From positions 5,734,264 through 5,798,263 of the forward strand of contig CM059972.1 of NCBI GenBank assembly GCA_030490835.1: DNA of 64,000 nucleotides. Reading direction: 5' to 3'. Below, one piece after another: positions 1-11,187 of the stretch. The translations under genes and the position numbers were made by a program. The DNA comes from Annona cherimola. Its lineage: Eukaryota; Streptophyta; Magnoliopsida; Magnoliales; Annonaceae. Under the pieces are notes generated by a model that saw nothing but the letters and a program-made list of their open reading frames with translations, was not told the DNA's origin and searched no databases. Every line of letters starts with the position of its first letter. The first letter of the stretch is position 1.

Positions 1-576
1 TAACCCATTGATAGATGTCAAGGTTGTCATTTCTTGGTAAGATAGTTTCTTCCTTTAGTTTCTTCCTTCAGCTCTTGTTACATGAATATTCATGGAGAGT
101 CCTGATGAGATGATCCTTTGTAAGATATTTGTCTTCTCCTTTTCTACCTTTTTCTTCCTTAATGGCTAGAGGGCTATATAGACTCCTCTTTCATTCCACC
201 TATTCTTTCACCATCATCATTGACTTAAAAGCATAGTGCTAGACATCCGTAATACAAATATACAATCCGAATAGCTTTTCTTTTTACCCCACCTTTTTAC
301 CTCCCCCGAGTCAAATCAATCTGGAACATCAATTGCCCGCCGGTGATGAGTTGAAGACCACCTATCACTGGTAAATTTCGCCAAAAGCACTTCCAGCAGC
401 TCGGCGGCACCGGGCGGCTGCTGTTGCTATATATATGATGTCGAACGCCTCTTGCTTAGTCTACATCATCCATCTTTATCGAAGCCAGATCTTGGAAGTA
501 AGGGGGCGGCTTCTCCTTAGTCGGCATCAACTTTAGCCAGGCACATGGTTGGAACTCGGAATGGCGGCTTTTGTAT
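1..576. other. No recognisable gene or repeat
   Basis: Mixed-composition sequence with no open frame of note. A GC-richer patch at about 330-420 has no family resemblance I can name. From 577 the duplicated repeat block begins. Confidence 0.5.
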
Positions 577-1593
577 ATGCAATTCCTTTAAATTTTAAAA
601 TTTTCATGTTTGATGGAAAATCTAATCTATTCATTATATTTAATATCGTTTCATCCAAATTCAATATATGCATACGCCACATTTGCTTAAAATATTCATT
701 TACATATGTATTGGAATGTAGTAGTACTTTATAGAATCATTTATTCATATAGTAATGATATTTTAGATGGTTTAGATGTTGAAAACTAGTTTAAATTAAT
801 TGGGTTAGGGTCAAAATAAAATCAAGTTGCACATCAAGTTTTGTTGCTATTTTAGGGCATGTTTGGGTACACACAAAATTCTTCAAATCAAAACTTTTTA
901 ATATAAAACTTTTTGTTCACCACCACTATTCTATTTTTTAATCGTTTCTTCACCTATTCCTATATAATTATTTTACTTTTCAATCATTTCTACATAATTA
1001 GCCATAGAATTAATCTATTATTTTAACTTTATTTATTTTACTCCTTATCATAACTTTTGTTTATCATATTATTTTCTCTTAAGGTATGTTTGTATTACAA
1101 TAAAACTTTTCAACCAATAGTTTTCCATAATTTTTTTTTACTTTTCATAATTATCCTATTTTAAAATTATTTTTCATATTTTTTTTATACAAATTAACTT
1201 ACTTTTCAATCATTTTCACACATCTACTCATATAACTAACATATCTATTTTAACTTTATTATTTTTACACATTATCATTACTTTTATCATATCATGTCAT
1301 TTTTTTTTATCAATTTAACAACTTTTACACTAACAATTTTTTATCAAAAAGTTTTATCATTTCTCAAACACGCCATCAAAGATTTTTTATTAAAAGTTTT
1401 ATTATTCACCGAACACACCTTTGGTTGTTTGTCGATGGATATAATGGCACTAAAAAATGATGTGGACATTTGTTATACCCGGACACTTAGCAACAACCTT
1501 TCATGTCACTTAAAACTGGCCACGTCCCATTTCCTTTTCACTTGATACTCTTAATTAGCTTGGCAGCCTCACCTGGAATTTTGTGGCTGCATG
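577..1593. repeat. 1-kb duplicated segment, first copy (empty hAT site)
   Basis: From ATGCAATTCC to the GGCTGCATG near 1593 this segment matches 4361-6610 almost base for base once the hAT element in the second copy is removed (1017 against 1015 bp). It contains a half core-2 repeat (577 to about 810) and nested Tourist-like MITEs. The uninterrupted CTTAAAACTGGCC near 1510 is the empty site of the hAT insertion. Confidence 0.9.
855..1419. mobile_element. Nested Tourist-like MITEs
   Basis: The outer element starts GGGCATGTTTGG after TTA and ends CCGAACACACC. Inside it, 1083-1374 is a second copy (GGTATGTTTGTA to CTCAAACACGCC). Both carry the family body of TTTTCAATCATTTCTA and ATCTATTTTAACTTTATT blocks. 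The ends fit PIF/Harbinger Tourist elements; the inner TSD is not preserved. The same nest recurs at about 4639-5203. Confidence 0.7.
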
Positions 1594-1724
1594 CTGGCCA
1601 CTCAAATGGTCTACATATTTGAAATTCATGTCCCTGTCGGATCCGATGTTGCTAGCTAGCTGCTCATCTAAATGCATACGTACGACATGCACGCGCACGC
1701 TTGTCTCAAAGGACAATGCTCAGA

Positions 1725-1979
1725 CCACCAGGGGCGCGCCCTGGTGGTCAGCGTCGTCGCCTCGTGTATGTGCGGGCGCTGGTTCGAATCTCCTCCGGAG
1801 CAAAGTGGGAGCAAAAAGTGTGGTCTCCCGTTTAATTCGTGGGAGCAAAGTGGTCTCCCGTTTAATTATTCGAAGCTGTGTCTTCCTGTGTACTTGGTGG
1901 AGCGGTGTCTCCAAATTTGTTAGAATGTCTCTGATCTTCAGTGTAATATGTGTTGAGATGTATGTAAATATCTCCCCAT

Positions 1980-2010
<31 letters not shown>
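1725..2010 (+). mobile_element. tRNA-derived SINE with 15-bp target-site duplication
   Basis: AAGGACAATGCTCAG at 1709-1723 is repeated exactly at 2011-2025. Between them is a polymerase-III-type head: a box A-like TGGTCAGCGTCG and a box B GGTTCGAATCTCC near 1771. Then come two GGGAGCAAA/GTGGTCTCCC repeats and a run of about 33 A. The perfect duplication and long A-tail point to recent insertion. The short open frames here are incidental. Confidence 0.9.
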
Positions 2011-2014
<4 letters not shown>

Positions 2015-2270
2015 ACAATGCTCAGATGCACGGGCTATGCACGTCTCTAAAGGAGCCATCTTGTAACTTTCAGAATGAATTAAGATCGGTTGTTGACAGT
2101 TGGTACAGGGACAAACATAAAAGCCGATCCAAAATTAGTCCTTGCTTAGATTTATCAGGCACAGTGTTACTCAAAGGTTTACAATCATCAATTAATGCAC
2201 ACTTGCATCGAAGGGTATCATTGAAAAAATTTTGATTTTTGGTAATTAAAATTTTATTGCAAAAAATTAA

Positions 2271-2558
2271 GGGTTTATATATTTACACAAAAAACTTTTT
2301 AATCTAAAATTTTTTCGCTCTCCATAACTAAACTATTTTTTAATTATTTCTTTATATCTTCTTAGATAACTATTATACTTTTTAATTATTTTTATACAAC
2401 TATTCATATGATAAATCTATCTATTTTAACTTTTTTTATTTTTACTTCTCATTATTACAGATATCATATCACATTATTTTTCTTATTTCAAAAATTTTTG
2501 AACACTTTCACAAAAAGAATTTCTCATTCAAAAGTTTTATCACTTTCCCAATACATCC
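2271..2558. mobile_element. Tourist-like MITE
   Basis: Diverged family copy between TAA duplications (2268-2270, 2559-2561), with body motifs TTTAATTATTT and ATCTATTTTAACTTT and an end CCAATACATCC. Confidence 0.65.
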
Positions 2559-2561
2559 TAA

Positions 2562-3228
2562 AATTCAGTTTCTAAACAAAATTTTGGTTCTCAACAGTTG
2601 ATCGCAAATGTCATACCATTAAAAGGAATTTAATTGCCTATAGTTATTTATGCTTACACAACCAAAATTTATTAATTATAAAAACATTATCATAGGCTGG
2701 TAAAATTTTCCATGCCTATGAAAGTATGGAAAAGAAATTTCTTACCTATAAAAACTAAAAAGCATCAGCCAGAAAATGTTCCGTTCTGTAAAAAGCATCA
2801 CCGGAGGATTTCTTCTTTATGTAGTACTTTTTTTGGTGCCAAAAGATTTTTTGATTGGTTGCCAGAAACAACTTTTCTTTCATGACTTGATTCTTTGCCT
2901 ATTCACTTTCCTGGTGATCAGGTGAGGGGAGGACGTGGATGGAGAAAAGACAAGAGGTCCATTTCTTGGAGGGGAGGAGGGGGGGAATTAGTTGATGAGG
3001 GAGAGCTGAGGTACTATTGCTTGCATGGGTTGCAGAGAGTCATAGTGCCGTAGGTTATTGAAAAATAGGTACGTATGCTTAGCCGGCATGCATGCATGTT
3101 GCCAGTTGGCTTCGTTCTCCGGCCTCGTTCGGCTGCTGGACGGTTCAAGTAGGGCCCGCGTAGCTTGGCCTTTTAAAGCTCGTTGAGAATCATGCAATAA
3201 GATTTGGATGTGTACCGGTTTTCATATA
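2562..3228. other. No gene seen
   Basis: 2580-2830 weakly resembles the AT-rich CATTATCATAGG sequence near 31480. 2880-3190 is more GC-rich with a GCATGCATGCATG run near 3087. A short minus-strand frame (2988-3197) has no family features. Confidence 0.4.
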
Positions 3229-3604
3229 GAGGAATTGTTAGTCTTTGATAAGTAAATGTCTTATTTAACCCACATCAAAAATTATATTTAAAATAATTTT
3301 TTTTTTTTTTTGCTTTTTTCTTCATATACTTATTTATCTAAGCGTATTTAATATATAAATCAAGTTTTATCATTTTTGGGTATGTGTATATTTTTTTTAG
3401 ATTTTTCAAAATAAGAGTATTTTAAATATATATATATATACACATAGATGTTTAAAATTCTCAAAAAAAATAGATAAACATATTCAAAAATGGTAAAATT
3501 TAGTCTATACGTTAAATACACTTAGATAAACAAGTATATGAAGAAAAAAGTAATTTTTTTTTTGCTGTAAATAGATTTTTTAAGGTGGGCTTGGATTACT
3601 CCTC
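3229..3604. mobile_element. MULE-like fold-back MITE (GAGGAATGATCC type)
   Basis: Starts GAGGAATTG and ends ATTACTCCTC between perfect 9-bp duplications TTTCATATA (3220-3228, 3605-3613). The two arms are inverted copies of each other and carry the shared core-1 motif (TTTAATATATAAATCAAGTT). A 9-bp duplication fits Mutator-like transposition. Confidence 0.85.
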
Positions 3605-3679
3605 TTTCATATATTAGGAGAAATTGAGTTTTTATATATTAGAAAATAAAAAATTATATCCATAATAAAACATGTAAAC

Positions 3680-4260
3680 TTTTATTTTGGTTAGTATTAT
3701 ATAACATGACATCCTATACTATAAATCAAGCTCATTCACACAGGAGATAATAAGCTCTCATGGATTTCTAAGAAGACAACATGCTCCTATCCATCCTAAG
3801 GGATATAACGAGCCCCTATCCATGTATAAGAGCCGAAAATCACATAAATGTGATTCAAACCCAACACACAGCCCCTTGAAGGCCTTATCTCGAGTGTTGT
3901 TAGAAAAAGTATGCTTATTATGTATTGAAAATGAAAAATTTTATAAGAATTAAAAATGCTTACGATCACGAAAAATCCTATCTCATCTACAGCTTGGATT
4001 TAGGTGATTGGGGGAGGTGGTGGTGTTGCTTAACACACCCTTGCCTTAATAAGAATGAGAAAAAGTTATGACCATTTCTTGCTTGGGTTGGGGTTTTTAC
4101 TTACCATGCTCTTATCCTATTAAAAATGACAAAAAAGCTTAACCACTTGAGATGATAAAGTGGTTGATGTGAGTATATGTTGGAGTGTATAGGATGAGAG
4201 GTTTCGGGTTAGAAATTAGTTAGATACACTTGTCTCCTGGACCACTCCACTGAAATTGTT
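3680..4260. other. Possible SINE remnants, no gene
   Basis: The stretch at 3720-3890 (TAAGCTCTCATGGATTTCTAAGAAGA and following) resembles part of the SINE at 36199-36450. 4135-4260 has a box B-like GGTTTCGGGTTAGAAAT and ends at a T-run. Neither has a target-site duplication that I could find. Confidence 0.3.
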
Positions 4261-5298
4261 CTTTTTTTTTTTTTTTAAAAAAAAATTCTCCTTCCTTTTG
4301 AAGTGAGACCTTAATATAATTGTAATTGATATGTAAAAAACAATCCCGTTTAGTAGTTCCATGCAATTCCTTTAAATTTTAAAATTTTCATGTTTGATGG
4401 AAAATCCAATCTATTCATTATATTTAATATCGTTTCATCCAAATTCAATATATGCATACGCCACATTTGCTCGAAATATTCATTTACATATGTATTGGAA
4501 TGTAGTAGTACTTTATAGAATCATTTATTCATATAGTAATGATATTTTAGATGGTTTAGATGTTGAAAACTAGGTTAAATTAATTGGGTTAGGGTCAAAA
4601 TAAAATCAAATTGCACATCAAGTTTTGTTGCTATTTTAGGGCATGTTTGGGTACACACAAAATTCTTCAAATCAAAACTTTTTAATATAAAACTTTTTGT
4701 TCACCACCACTATTCTATTTTTTAATCATTTCTTCACCTATTCCTATATAATTATTTTACTTTTCAATCATTTCTATATAATTAGCCATAGAATTAATCT
4801 ATTTATTTTAACTTTATTTCTTTTATTCCTTATCATAACTTTTGTTTATCATATTATTTTCTCTTAAGGTATGTTTGTATTACAATAAAACTTTTCAACC
4901 AATAGTTTTCCATAATTTTTTTTTACTTTTCATAATTATCCTATTTTAAAATTATTTTTCATATTTTTTTTATACAAATTAACTTACTTTTCACTCATTT
5001 TCACACAACTACTCATATAACTAATATATCTATTTTAACTTTATTATTTGTACACATTATCATTACTTCTATCATATCATGTCATTTTTTATCAATTTAA
5101 CAACTTTTACACTAACAATTTTTTATCAAAAAGTTTTATCATTTCCCAAACACGCCATCAAAGATTTTTTATTAAAAGTTTTATTATTCACCAAACACAC
5201 CTTTGGTTGTTTGTCGATGGATATAATGGCACTAAAAAATGATGTGGACATTTGTTATACCTGGACACTTAGCAACAACCTTTCATGTCACTTAAAAC

Positions 5299-6525
5299 TA
5301 GGGGTGTAAATAGGGTTGGGTTCAACCCGAGCCCGCATCAACCCGAACCGATTTATACCATGGTTGGGTTGATATTTTGAAAATTTGGTTTTTGAAAATC
5401 GGGTTCAACCCGACCCGATTTTCAAAATCGAGTTGAGCCGGGTTAGGGGGTCGGTCGACCGACCCGACCCGATTTGACCGACCCGAATCAACCCGATTTC
5501 ATAAGATATGTATTTTGATATGTTTATGAGAGTGTATTTTATTTATGTTGTTTGGATATTTAAATAAAATTGTGTGGAGTTTGGAAATATGTTTGACAAT
5601 TTGGTTGTGAAATGTTGTTTGAATTTATTTGGTTTGGAAATATATTTGGTTAATTAGTTGTGAAATTATGTTTGGATTATTTGGTTATGAGTGTGTTTGG
5701 TAATGAATAAAAGTTTTGGAGAATAAAAGTTATCAACTGATATGATATGATAGGGGTAATGATGAGTAATAAAGAGAATAAAGTTAAAATAGATAGGTTA
5801 GTTGTGTGGATAGTTTTATATAAATGATTGAAAAGTAGGGTAGTTGTATAGAAAAATGTGAAAAAATAATTAAAAAATATGATAGTTAAAAATATGATAA
5901 TTGTAGAGAGTGAAAAGTTTTAGATTGAAAAGTTTTAATTGACTTTTTCTTTCAATTGCCAAACATACCCTATATTGCATTGTAAATAGGTTGTTTAGAT
6001 GTTCGCTTGCATTGGTGATTTGAGATAACGAACAGGTCAATTGGGATTTTGATATGTTTGTAGCTTTGATTGGAAGCCAACTAAAAATGTAAGTAAGACT
6101 ATGATATTCGTTTTTTCATTTTATATAATTTACTGCAATACTTTTACTTGGCTTTCACTTTTTGACTTGCAGGGGACATCAATTACTCAAAGAATACAAA
6201 AGCAAAAAAAATAAATCAATTACAAGACTTATCCTCCACTTTTGAGTTACGTAGAACTTTTTAGTACTTATTTTTTTATAATTATCATTGTTTTTTTGTT
6301 ATTTTAGAAATTTGGGTGAACAAAAGTTTAACTAACATTGATAATATGTGTAATCTATTAGCCCGATTTCTAACCCGAACCGAACCGATTTGAGGTGGGT
6401 TGAAATAGGGTTGGGTTAAGGTGTGAAAAGTAGGGTTGAAAATAGAGTTGGGTTGAGATTTTACAAGGTGGGTTAGGGTTGTATTTGTCCCAACCCGAGT
6501 CAACCCGACCCGATTTACACCCCTA
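5299..6525. mobile_element. Non-autonomous hAT element with 8-bp TSD
   Basis: Perfect 13-bp terminal inverted repeats TAGGGGTGTAAAT / ATTTACACCCCTA lie between 8-bp duplications CTTAAAAC (5291-5298, 6526-6533). The subterminal regions are crowded with GGGTT and AACCCGACCCGA repeats on both strands, as expected of hAT transposase-binding arrays. No transposase is encoded. The paralogous copy at 577-1593 shows the empty site. Confidence 0.95.
5689..5970. mobile_element. Tourist-like MITE inside the hAT element
   Basis: GAGTGTGTTTGG to CCAAACATACCC, flanked by TAT on each side, with the family body. It is either nested in or co-mobilised with the hAT element. Confidence 0.65.
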
Positions 6526-6691
6526 CTTAAAACTGGCCACGTCCCATTTCCTTTTCACTTGATACTCTTAATTAGCTTGGCAGCCTCACCTGGAATTTTG
6601 TGGCTGCATGATGGCAAACAATAATTTCTTTTTTTTTTTAAAAAAAAAAATTCTCCTTCCTTTTGAAGTGAGACCTTAATATAATTGTAAT

Positions 6692-6971
6692 GGAGAAAAG
6701 ATGGCAAACAATGATGCCAATAAACTTACGAATAACGACCAAATAAACATTTTTTATAAAAACAATTTTAATAAAGAAATTATTTATTATAAATGTTGCA
6801 TGAAGTGCAATTTTAGTGTGTTTGAGGGTATCATTATTCCAAAAATCTAGTTAACTGAATCCTTAAAAAGCTATATAATTGAAAATATTTGTGGATATAA
6901 CTATTAAAATTATTTTGTAATGGTATACAAGCCTGTAATAATTATTATAAAATATTATTTCAAAAAATTTA
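6692..6971. other. AT-rich spacer, nothing recognised
   Basis: Low-complexity A/T sequence between the duplicated segment and the next MITE. No coding signal. Confidence 0.5.
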
Positions 6972-7260
6972 GTATGTTTGGAAAGTGATAAAACTTTTAG
7001 ATGAAAAACTTTAGTTTAAAAGCTTTTTAAACGAGAGAAAATAATGTGATATCATAAGAGTAATGATGAGAAATAAAGAGAATAAAGTTAAAATAAATAA
7101 ATTAGTTGTATGGATAGTTGTATAGAAATAATTAAAAAAATAAGACAGTTGTGTAGAAAGATGTAAAAAATAATTAAAACATTAGATGATTATCGAAAGT
7201 GAAAAGTTTTAAATTGAAAAATTTTGATTTGAAAATTTTTTTGTTTAGCCAAATGTGCCC
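6972..7260. mobile_element. Tourist-like MITE with TTA TSD
   Basis: GTATGTTTGG to CCAAATGTGCCC between TTA duplications (6969-6971, 7261-7263). The body is in the opposite orientation to the 855 copy (GAGAATAAAGTTAAAATAAA). Confidence 0.8.
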
Positions 7261-7570
7261 TTAATGGATGCTTCCGTCATCAGTAAAGGTATAAAAAAAA
7301 CCTGTTTCCACACAAATTTCTTAATAAAATTAGTACGTTTGTGCATGTGTGATAGATGAACATGTTGCATTTTCAGTTATGCTATTGCTTAAATGTAACC
7401 ATAATAAGACAAGTTTACCCATTAAATTTTCAAATTTTAAATACAAAAGAAAATTACACCAAGTAGCTTTCCACAATTAAGTGTGCATTAAATTAAAGTG
7501 GGAAAACTGTTGGGAGGTGGCTTGTATTCTAAGTTACCTACTGAGTTATTGAAGTTTAGGTGGCAATATT

Positions 7571-7768
7571 GGATGTGTTTTGTAAAGTTGTGAAAAAAAT
7601 TGAAAAGATGTTGGAGAAAAAAAATTGAAAAGATAAAGAGTAATGATTAAAAGTAGAGGATAATTGTAAAAAAAGTGTAAAAATGATTGAAAAGTATGGT
7701 AGTTGTAGAGGAAGATATGTTGAAATGATTAAAAAGAAGGATAATTGTATATGAAAATATATTTTTTT

Positions 7769-7800
<32 letters not shown>

Positions 7801-7824
7801 GGGCATGAGTTACCAAACTTACCC
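7571..7824. mobile_element. Tourist-like MITE with long poly-T
   Basis: GGATGTGTTTTG to CCAAACTTACCC. It carries a 30-odd-base T run at about 7771-7800, probably a slippage hot spot. Flanks ATT/ATA suggest a decayed TSD. Confidence 0.55.
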
Positions 7825-8288
7825 ATAAGATCGTGCATTCAATTTTGTTGAAACTTAAGGACTTTCATATGTTATAAGTAGAGAGTTTGCTTTAGGATAA
7901 AGTGAGATTGTAAGCTCTCCAGTATAATGCTTTGAGAAATTTGATCTTTTTAAAAAGTTTGTATGGAATATATTGAATTTAAGAAATTTTCTTTCGACAG
8001 TAATTGAGATCTTATATATCGAATTTCTCCTGCTTTCGCCTGTGGCAATCCATGTTTACTTTCGTTTCTCCTCTTTTTAACGTTTTTGACGTTACTCTAC
8101 TGTTTGTCAAATAATTTTCTAATACCATTATATATTGGCTGATTGCATAGTCGGCCGGCCATCGCAGTTAATGGACTGATATCTATCATATCCTTCATCA
8201 ATTCAGGCACACGTCGGCCCCATTTTCATGCCACGTACGCCAAACTCGAAACTTTGACTTCTGTAGCGTGCCGGATGGTACGGGAAAG
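7825..8288. other. No gene seen
   Basis: AT-rich to 8130, then a GC-richer patch (8150-8290) that includes a 68-aa open frame without recognisable motifs. Confidence 0.4.
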
Positions 8289-8566
8289 GGACCCCGATTG
8301 CATGCGCTCCCGGTCGCATACACTTATTTATTTTTATTTATTTTTTTAATTTTTTTTACAATATTGTTAATCTATATATATTTAATATGTGTATAAAATT
8401 ACCTAAAATGCCACTGATTTTCAAAAATAAAAAATAAATATATAAAATATTCTAAAAATGGTAAATATACTTAGATTAACAGTTTTATAAAAAAAAATTG
8501 AAAAAAAATAAAAAAATGAGTATATATGCCCGGGAGCATGCAGCACGGCGCATGCAATCGGGATCC
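8289..8566. mobile_element. Fold-back MITE, GCATGCGC-ended, core-1 type
   Basis: GGACCCCGATTGCATGCGC at the left is inverted at the right (GCGCATGCAATCGGGATCC). The middle is the shared core-1 palindrome (TAATCTATATATATTTAATA, GGTAAATATACTTAGATTAA). Flanks ACGGGAAAG and ATGGAAAAG agree at 7 of 9 positions. Confidence 0.7.
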
Positions 8567-8578
8567 ATGGAAAAGTAC

Positions 8579-8976
8579 GCATCGCGATCCCTTGCACCCG
8601 GGTGCACTTAGCTTCAGTGCACCCGGGTGCATTAACTCATTTTTTTTTTTTTTTATTTTTTTTATACAAGTGTTAATCTAAGTGTGTTTAATATGTGTAT
8701 CAATTTTTATTATTTTTAGAGTATTTTTAAATATTTATTTTTTATTTTTGAAAATCAGTGACATTTTATATACTTTAAAATTAACTAAAATATCACTTAT
8801 TTTCAAAAATAAAAAATACTCAAAAAATAGTAAAAATTGATACACGTATTAAATACACTTAGATTAACACTTCTATAAAAAAAATTTCGAAATAAAAATA
8901 AAAATAAATTAAAATGAGTTTAATGCACCTGGATGCACTAAAACTAAGCGCACTCAGGTACATGGCATCGCGATCC
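8579..8976. mobile_element. Fold-back MITE, CACCCGGGTGCA-armed, 9-bp TSD
   Basis: Starts GCATCGCGATCCC and ends GGCATCGCGATCC between perfect 9-bp duplications GAAAAGTAC (8570-8578, 8977-8985). Each arm carries two GCACCCGGGTGCA-like palindromes and ATTAACTCATTTT. The centre is the core-1 palindrome. It inserted at the edge of the preceding element. Confidence 0.85.
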
Positions 8977-8985
8977 GAAAAGTAC

Positions 8986-9543
8986 AGATAACACATTTAT
9001 CAACAAATAATTTAACAATTTTATTTTTCTAATTTAACTTAATCTTTTAATTATTTTTTCTTTCAACTACCTTATTTATTTCAATTTATCCATATCATTT
9101 CATATGAATCATATAAACTAACCTATTTATTACAGCCCCGAACGTACATAGGCATGATTTTTGTACCATATAAAGATATTTGCTTGAATTTCATTAATGT
9201 CCGTCTGGCTGCATTGGGAATCAGTTAAAAGACAATAATACTATTGTTACAATGTAAAGGAACCATAAGTTTAGGGCAGAGCCGTCAATCAGGCGTCTGA
9301 TGGCAGGCAATGAAGATTGCCTAAGAAAACCCACATGCCTAGTGCCACAATATTGGCACGAGCGAGATGACATCTAATTAGTAGACGAGATTAAAGATGG
9401 AATAAAAATATAAAATATGTAGAAATAGCGTTAAGAAAATAGTATGTCATTGTGAAATAAACAAAAATATATAAAAGAAACTCTTGCATCCATAACACAT
9501 AGTTTGACGGAAATTAAAAGCACATCACAACTTTTGAATTGTA
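8986..9543. other. AT-rich spacer, nothing recognised
   Basis: No open frame, RNA gene or paired repeat ends detected. 9270-9410 is slightly GC-richer. Confidence 0.4.
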
Positions 9544-9806
9544 GGCATGTTTATTTAATAAAAAAATTTTAAACTAAAACTTTTCAATCTAAAATTTTTC
9601 ATTCTTCACAATTATCTTATTTTTTAATCATTTTTTCATGTATCCATATATAACTCTCTTTTCCTTCAATTATTTCTATATAACTACTTATACGATTAAC
9701 CTATCTATTTTAACTTTTTTATATTTACTTATATAGCGACTTTTATCATATCAAATTATTTTTTTTAATTTAAAAATTTTTACATTAACAAAATTTCATC
9801 CAACAG
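9544..9806. mobile_element. Tourist-like MITE, partial
   Basis: Left end GGCATGTTTATTT and the family body are present. The right end is blurred (AAAATTTCATCC). Confidence 0.55.
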
Positions 9807-9839
9807 CAGGATTTTGCCACTGGAAAACAACGATTTACC

Positions 9840-10330
9840 GCCGTAAGAGAGAGGCTTCCTTGGGAACTCGCTCGTCCTCCAAAAATGTGATTTTTTATTG
9901 TTTTTCAAAAAATTAAACCATACACTAGAGTTAGGATATAATTTTGACCATTGATAGTGAAAATCGTAAAAAATCAGATTATTTTAATTAATGATATAAT
10001 TGAAGAATTTCAACAGTATTTTTAGATATAAATAACATATATGATACTACTTATATAATCTAAAACGTTATATTTATGTTTGTGTATGTTAAATAGATAA
10101 GCCAAAATGTGTCTTTCTATGGTACCAAAATTATGTAATGTCGTTTTTATGTGATTAATATATATTTTATAGAGTTTTTACTTATTTAACATTATTTTGA
10201 CGTGATTTTATGAATTTCGCTATGAATGATAAAAATAACATATTTGTTTATTTTTTCAAAAAATAAATAAAAACTATAATTTTTAAAAGAATCCCTACGG
10301 ACAAGTTCCGACTGATGCGGTGATGCCTGT
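9840..10330. repeat. Diverged fold-back element (related to 44300-44830)
   Basis: GGGAACTCGCTCGTCC... at the left pairs loosely with ...GGACAAGTTCCGACTGATGC at the right. Inside are inverted AAAATCGTAAAAAATCAGAT and GTGATTTTATGAATTTCG blocks. The layout matches the element near 44.3 kb. Confidence 0.45.
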
Positions 10331-10608
10331 CTCCCACCATACTCCCACACGATATTTCGGTAATGTTGTTTGTGCGTTTGTCAGAATTTACCACATTCAA
10401 ATAGTAATGTAAGTAATCGCAAATACTATGATCTATATTTGAGTCATGGCCATTGGTTTTCTTTCAGAAACTTGTTCCCTCCATCTCGATATTTGTTTGA
10501 ATTGTTATTAAGAAGGATCCATTTGATTTGATGGATATGAAGAGAAAGTTTGTGTATACGGACTCATTTTCATTCTGCATCTTTAGGTTTTGGCACAATT
10601 ATCTGTAA

Positions 10609-11172
10609 TTTTTTTTGGGATAATTCCTCTTGTAACTCTAACAAATGTACATAATTCCTCTCATACCCATAATATTTTATAAATTCATTTTATATCTATA
10701 ACATTTTATTCTAAATTTCTCTTATACCCACACCGTTAAAATCATCGTTATCGACCCCATTGAAAAGACGATTTTGCTATTTTTAATTTTTTTCTAATTA
10801 AAATAAATCAACCTTAATATGACTTTCAAGTTATTTAATATCTTGTATTAATAATTTACTACTATTAATTGAATCATGTTAAGGTTAAATTATCTAAATT
10901 AAAAAATTTTAAATGGGTAAAATCGTCTTTTCAATGGGATAGATAACGGTGGTTTTAACAGCATGAGTATGAGAGGAATTTAAGGTGAAATGTTATGAGT
11001 ATAAAAGAAATTTACGAAATATTATGAGTATAAGAAAAATTACGTGCATTTGTTATGAATATAAAATGATTTTTTTTTTTATTTTTTTATTACAAAGGGA
11101 GGAGGGGGGGATTGAACTCTCGACCCGGTAGCCATGTGCTATAGCATGCTACCAGTGGGACTAAGCCCCGGG
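10609..11172 (-). mobile_element. SINE split by a fold-back MITE in its A-tail
   Basis: Duplications CACAATTATCTGTAA (10594-10608) and CACAATTATCCGCAA (11173-11187) flank the whole unit. On the minus strand the head reads GCCCGGGGCTTAGTCCCACT with a box A-like region, then GAGTTCAATCC as box B, then TTTGTAATAAAAAAATAAA. The tail resumes as the T-run at 10609-10616 beyond an inserted element (about 10617-11065). Confidence 0.7.
10617..11065. mobile_element. Fold-back MITE, family E (CTTATACCC type)
   Basis: Left arm has TCCTCTCATACCCATAATATTTT and CACCGTTAAAATCATCGTTA; the right arm is its inverse (TAACGGTGGTTTTAACAG, TATGAGTATAAAAGAAATTT). Related to 17078-17520 and, more distantly, 13086-13560 and 17940-18425. 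Sits inside the SINE tail. Confidence 0.7.
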
Positions 11173-11187
11173 CACAATTATCCGCAA

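Larger units (their letters stand above)
4361..6610. repeat. 1-kb duplicated segment, second copy, split by a hAT element
   Basis: Near-identical to 577-1593 but interrupted at 5299-6525. It is bracketed by a roughly 65-bp sequence (T-run, A-run, ATTCTCCTTCCTTTTGAAG...) that occurs at 4262-4326 and again at 6628-6691. ATGGCAAACAAT occurs at 6611-6622 and 6701-6712. The patchwork edges suggest insertion by copying repair rather than by a transposon. Confidence 0.85.

Noticed and set aside
1583..2050. 155-aa open frame
   Set aside because: It spans the SINE and ends in a lysine run encoded by the SINE A-tail.
11099..11175. Possible tRNA gene on the minus strand
   Set aside because: Box-like motifs are present, but the sequence does not fold into a full cloverleaf with a paired acceptor stem. 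The A-rich trailer and flanking duplication fit a SINE.
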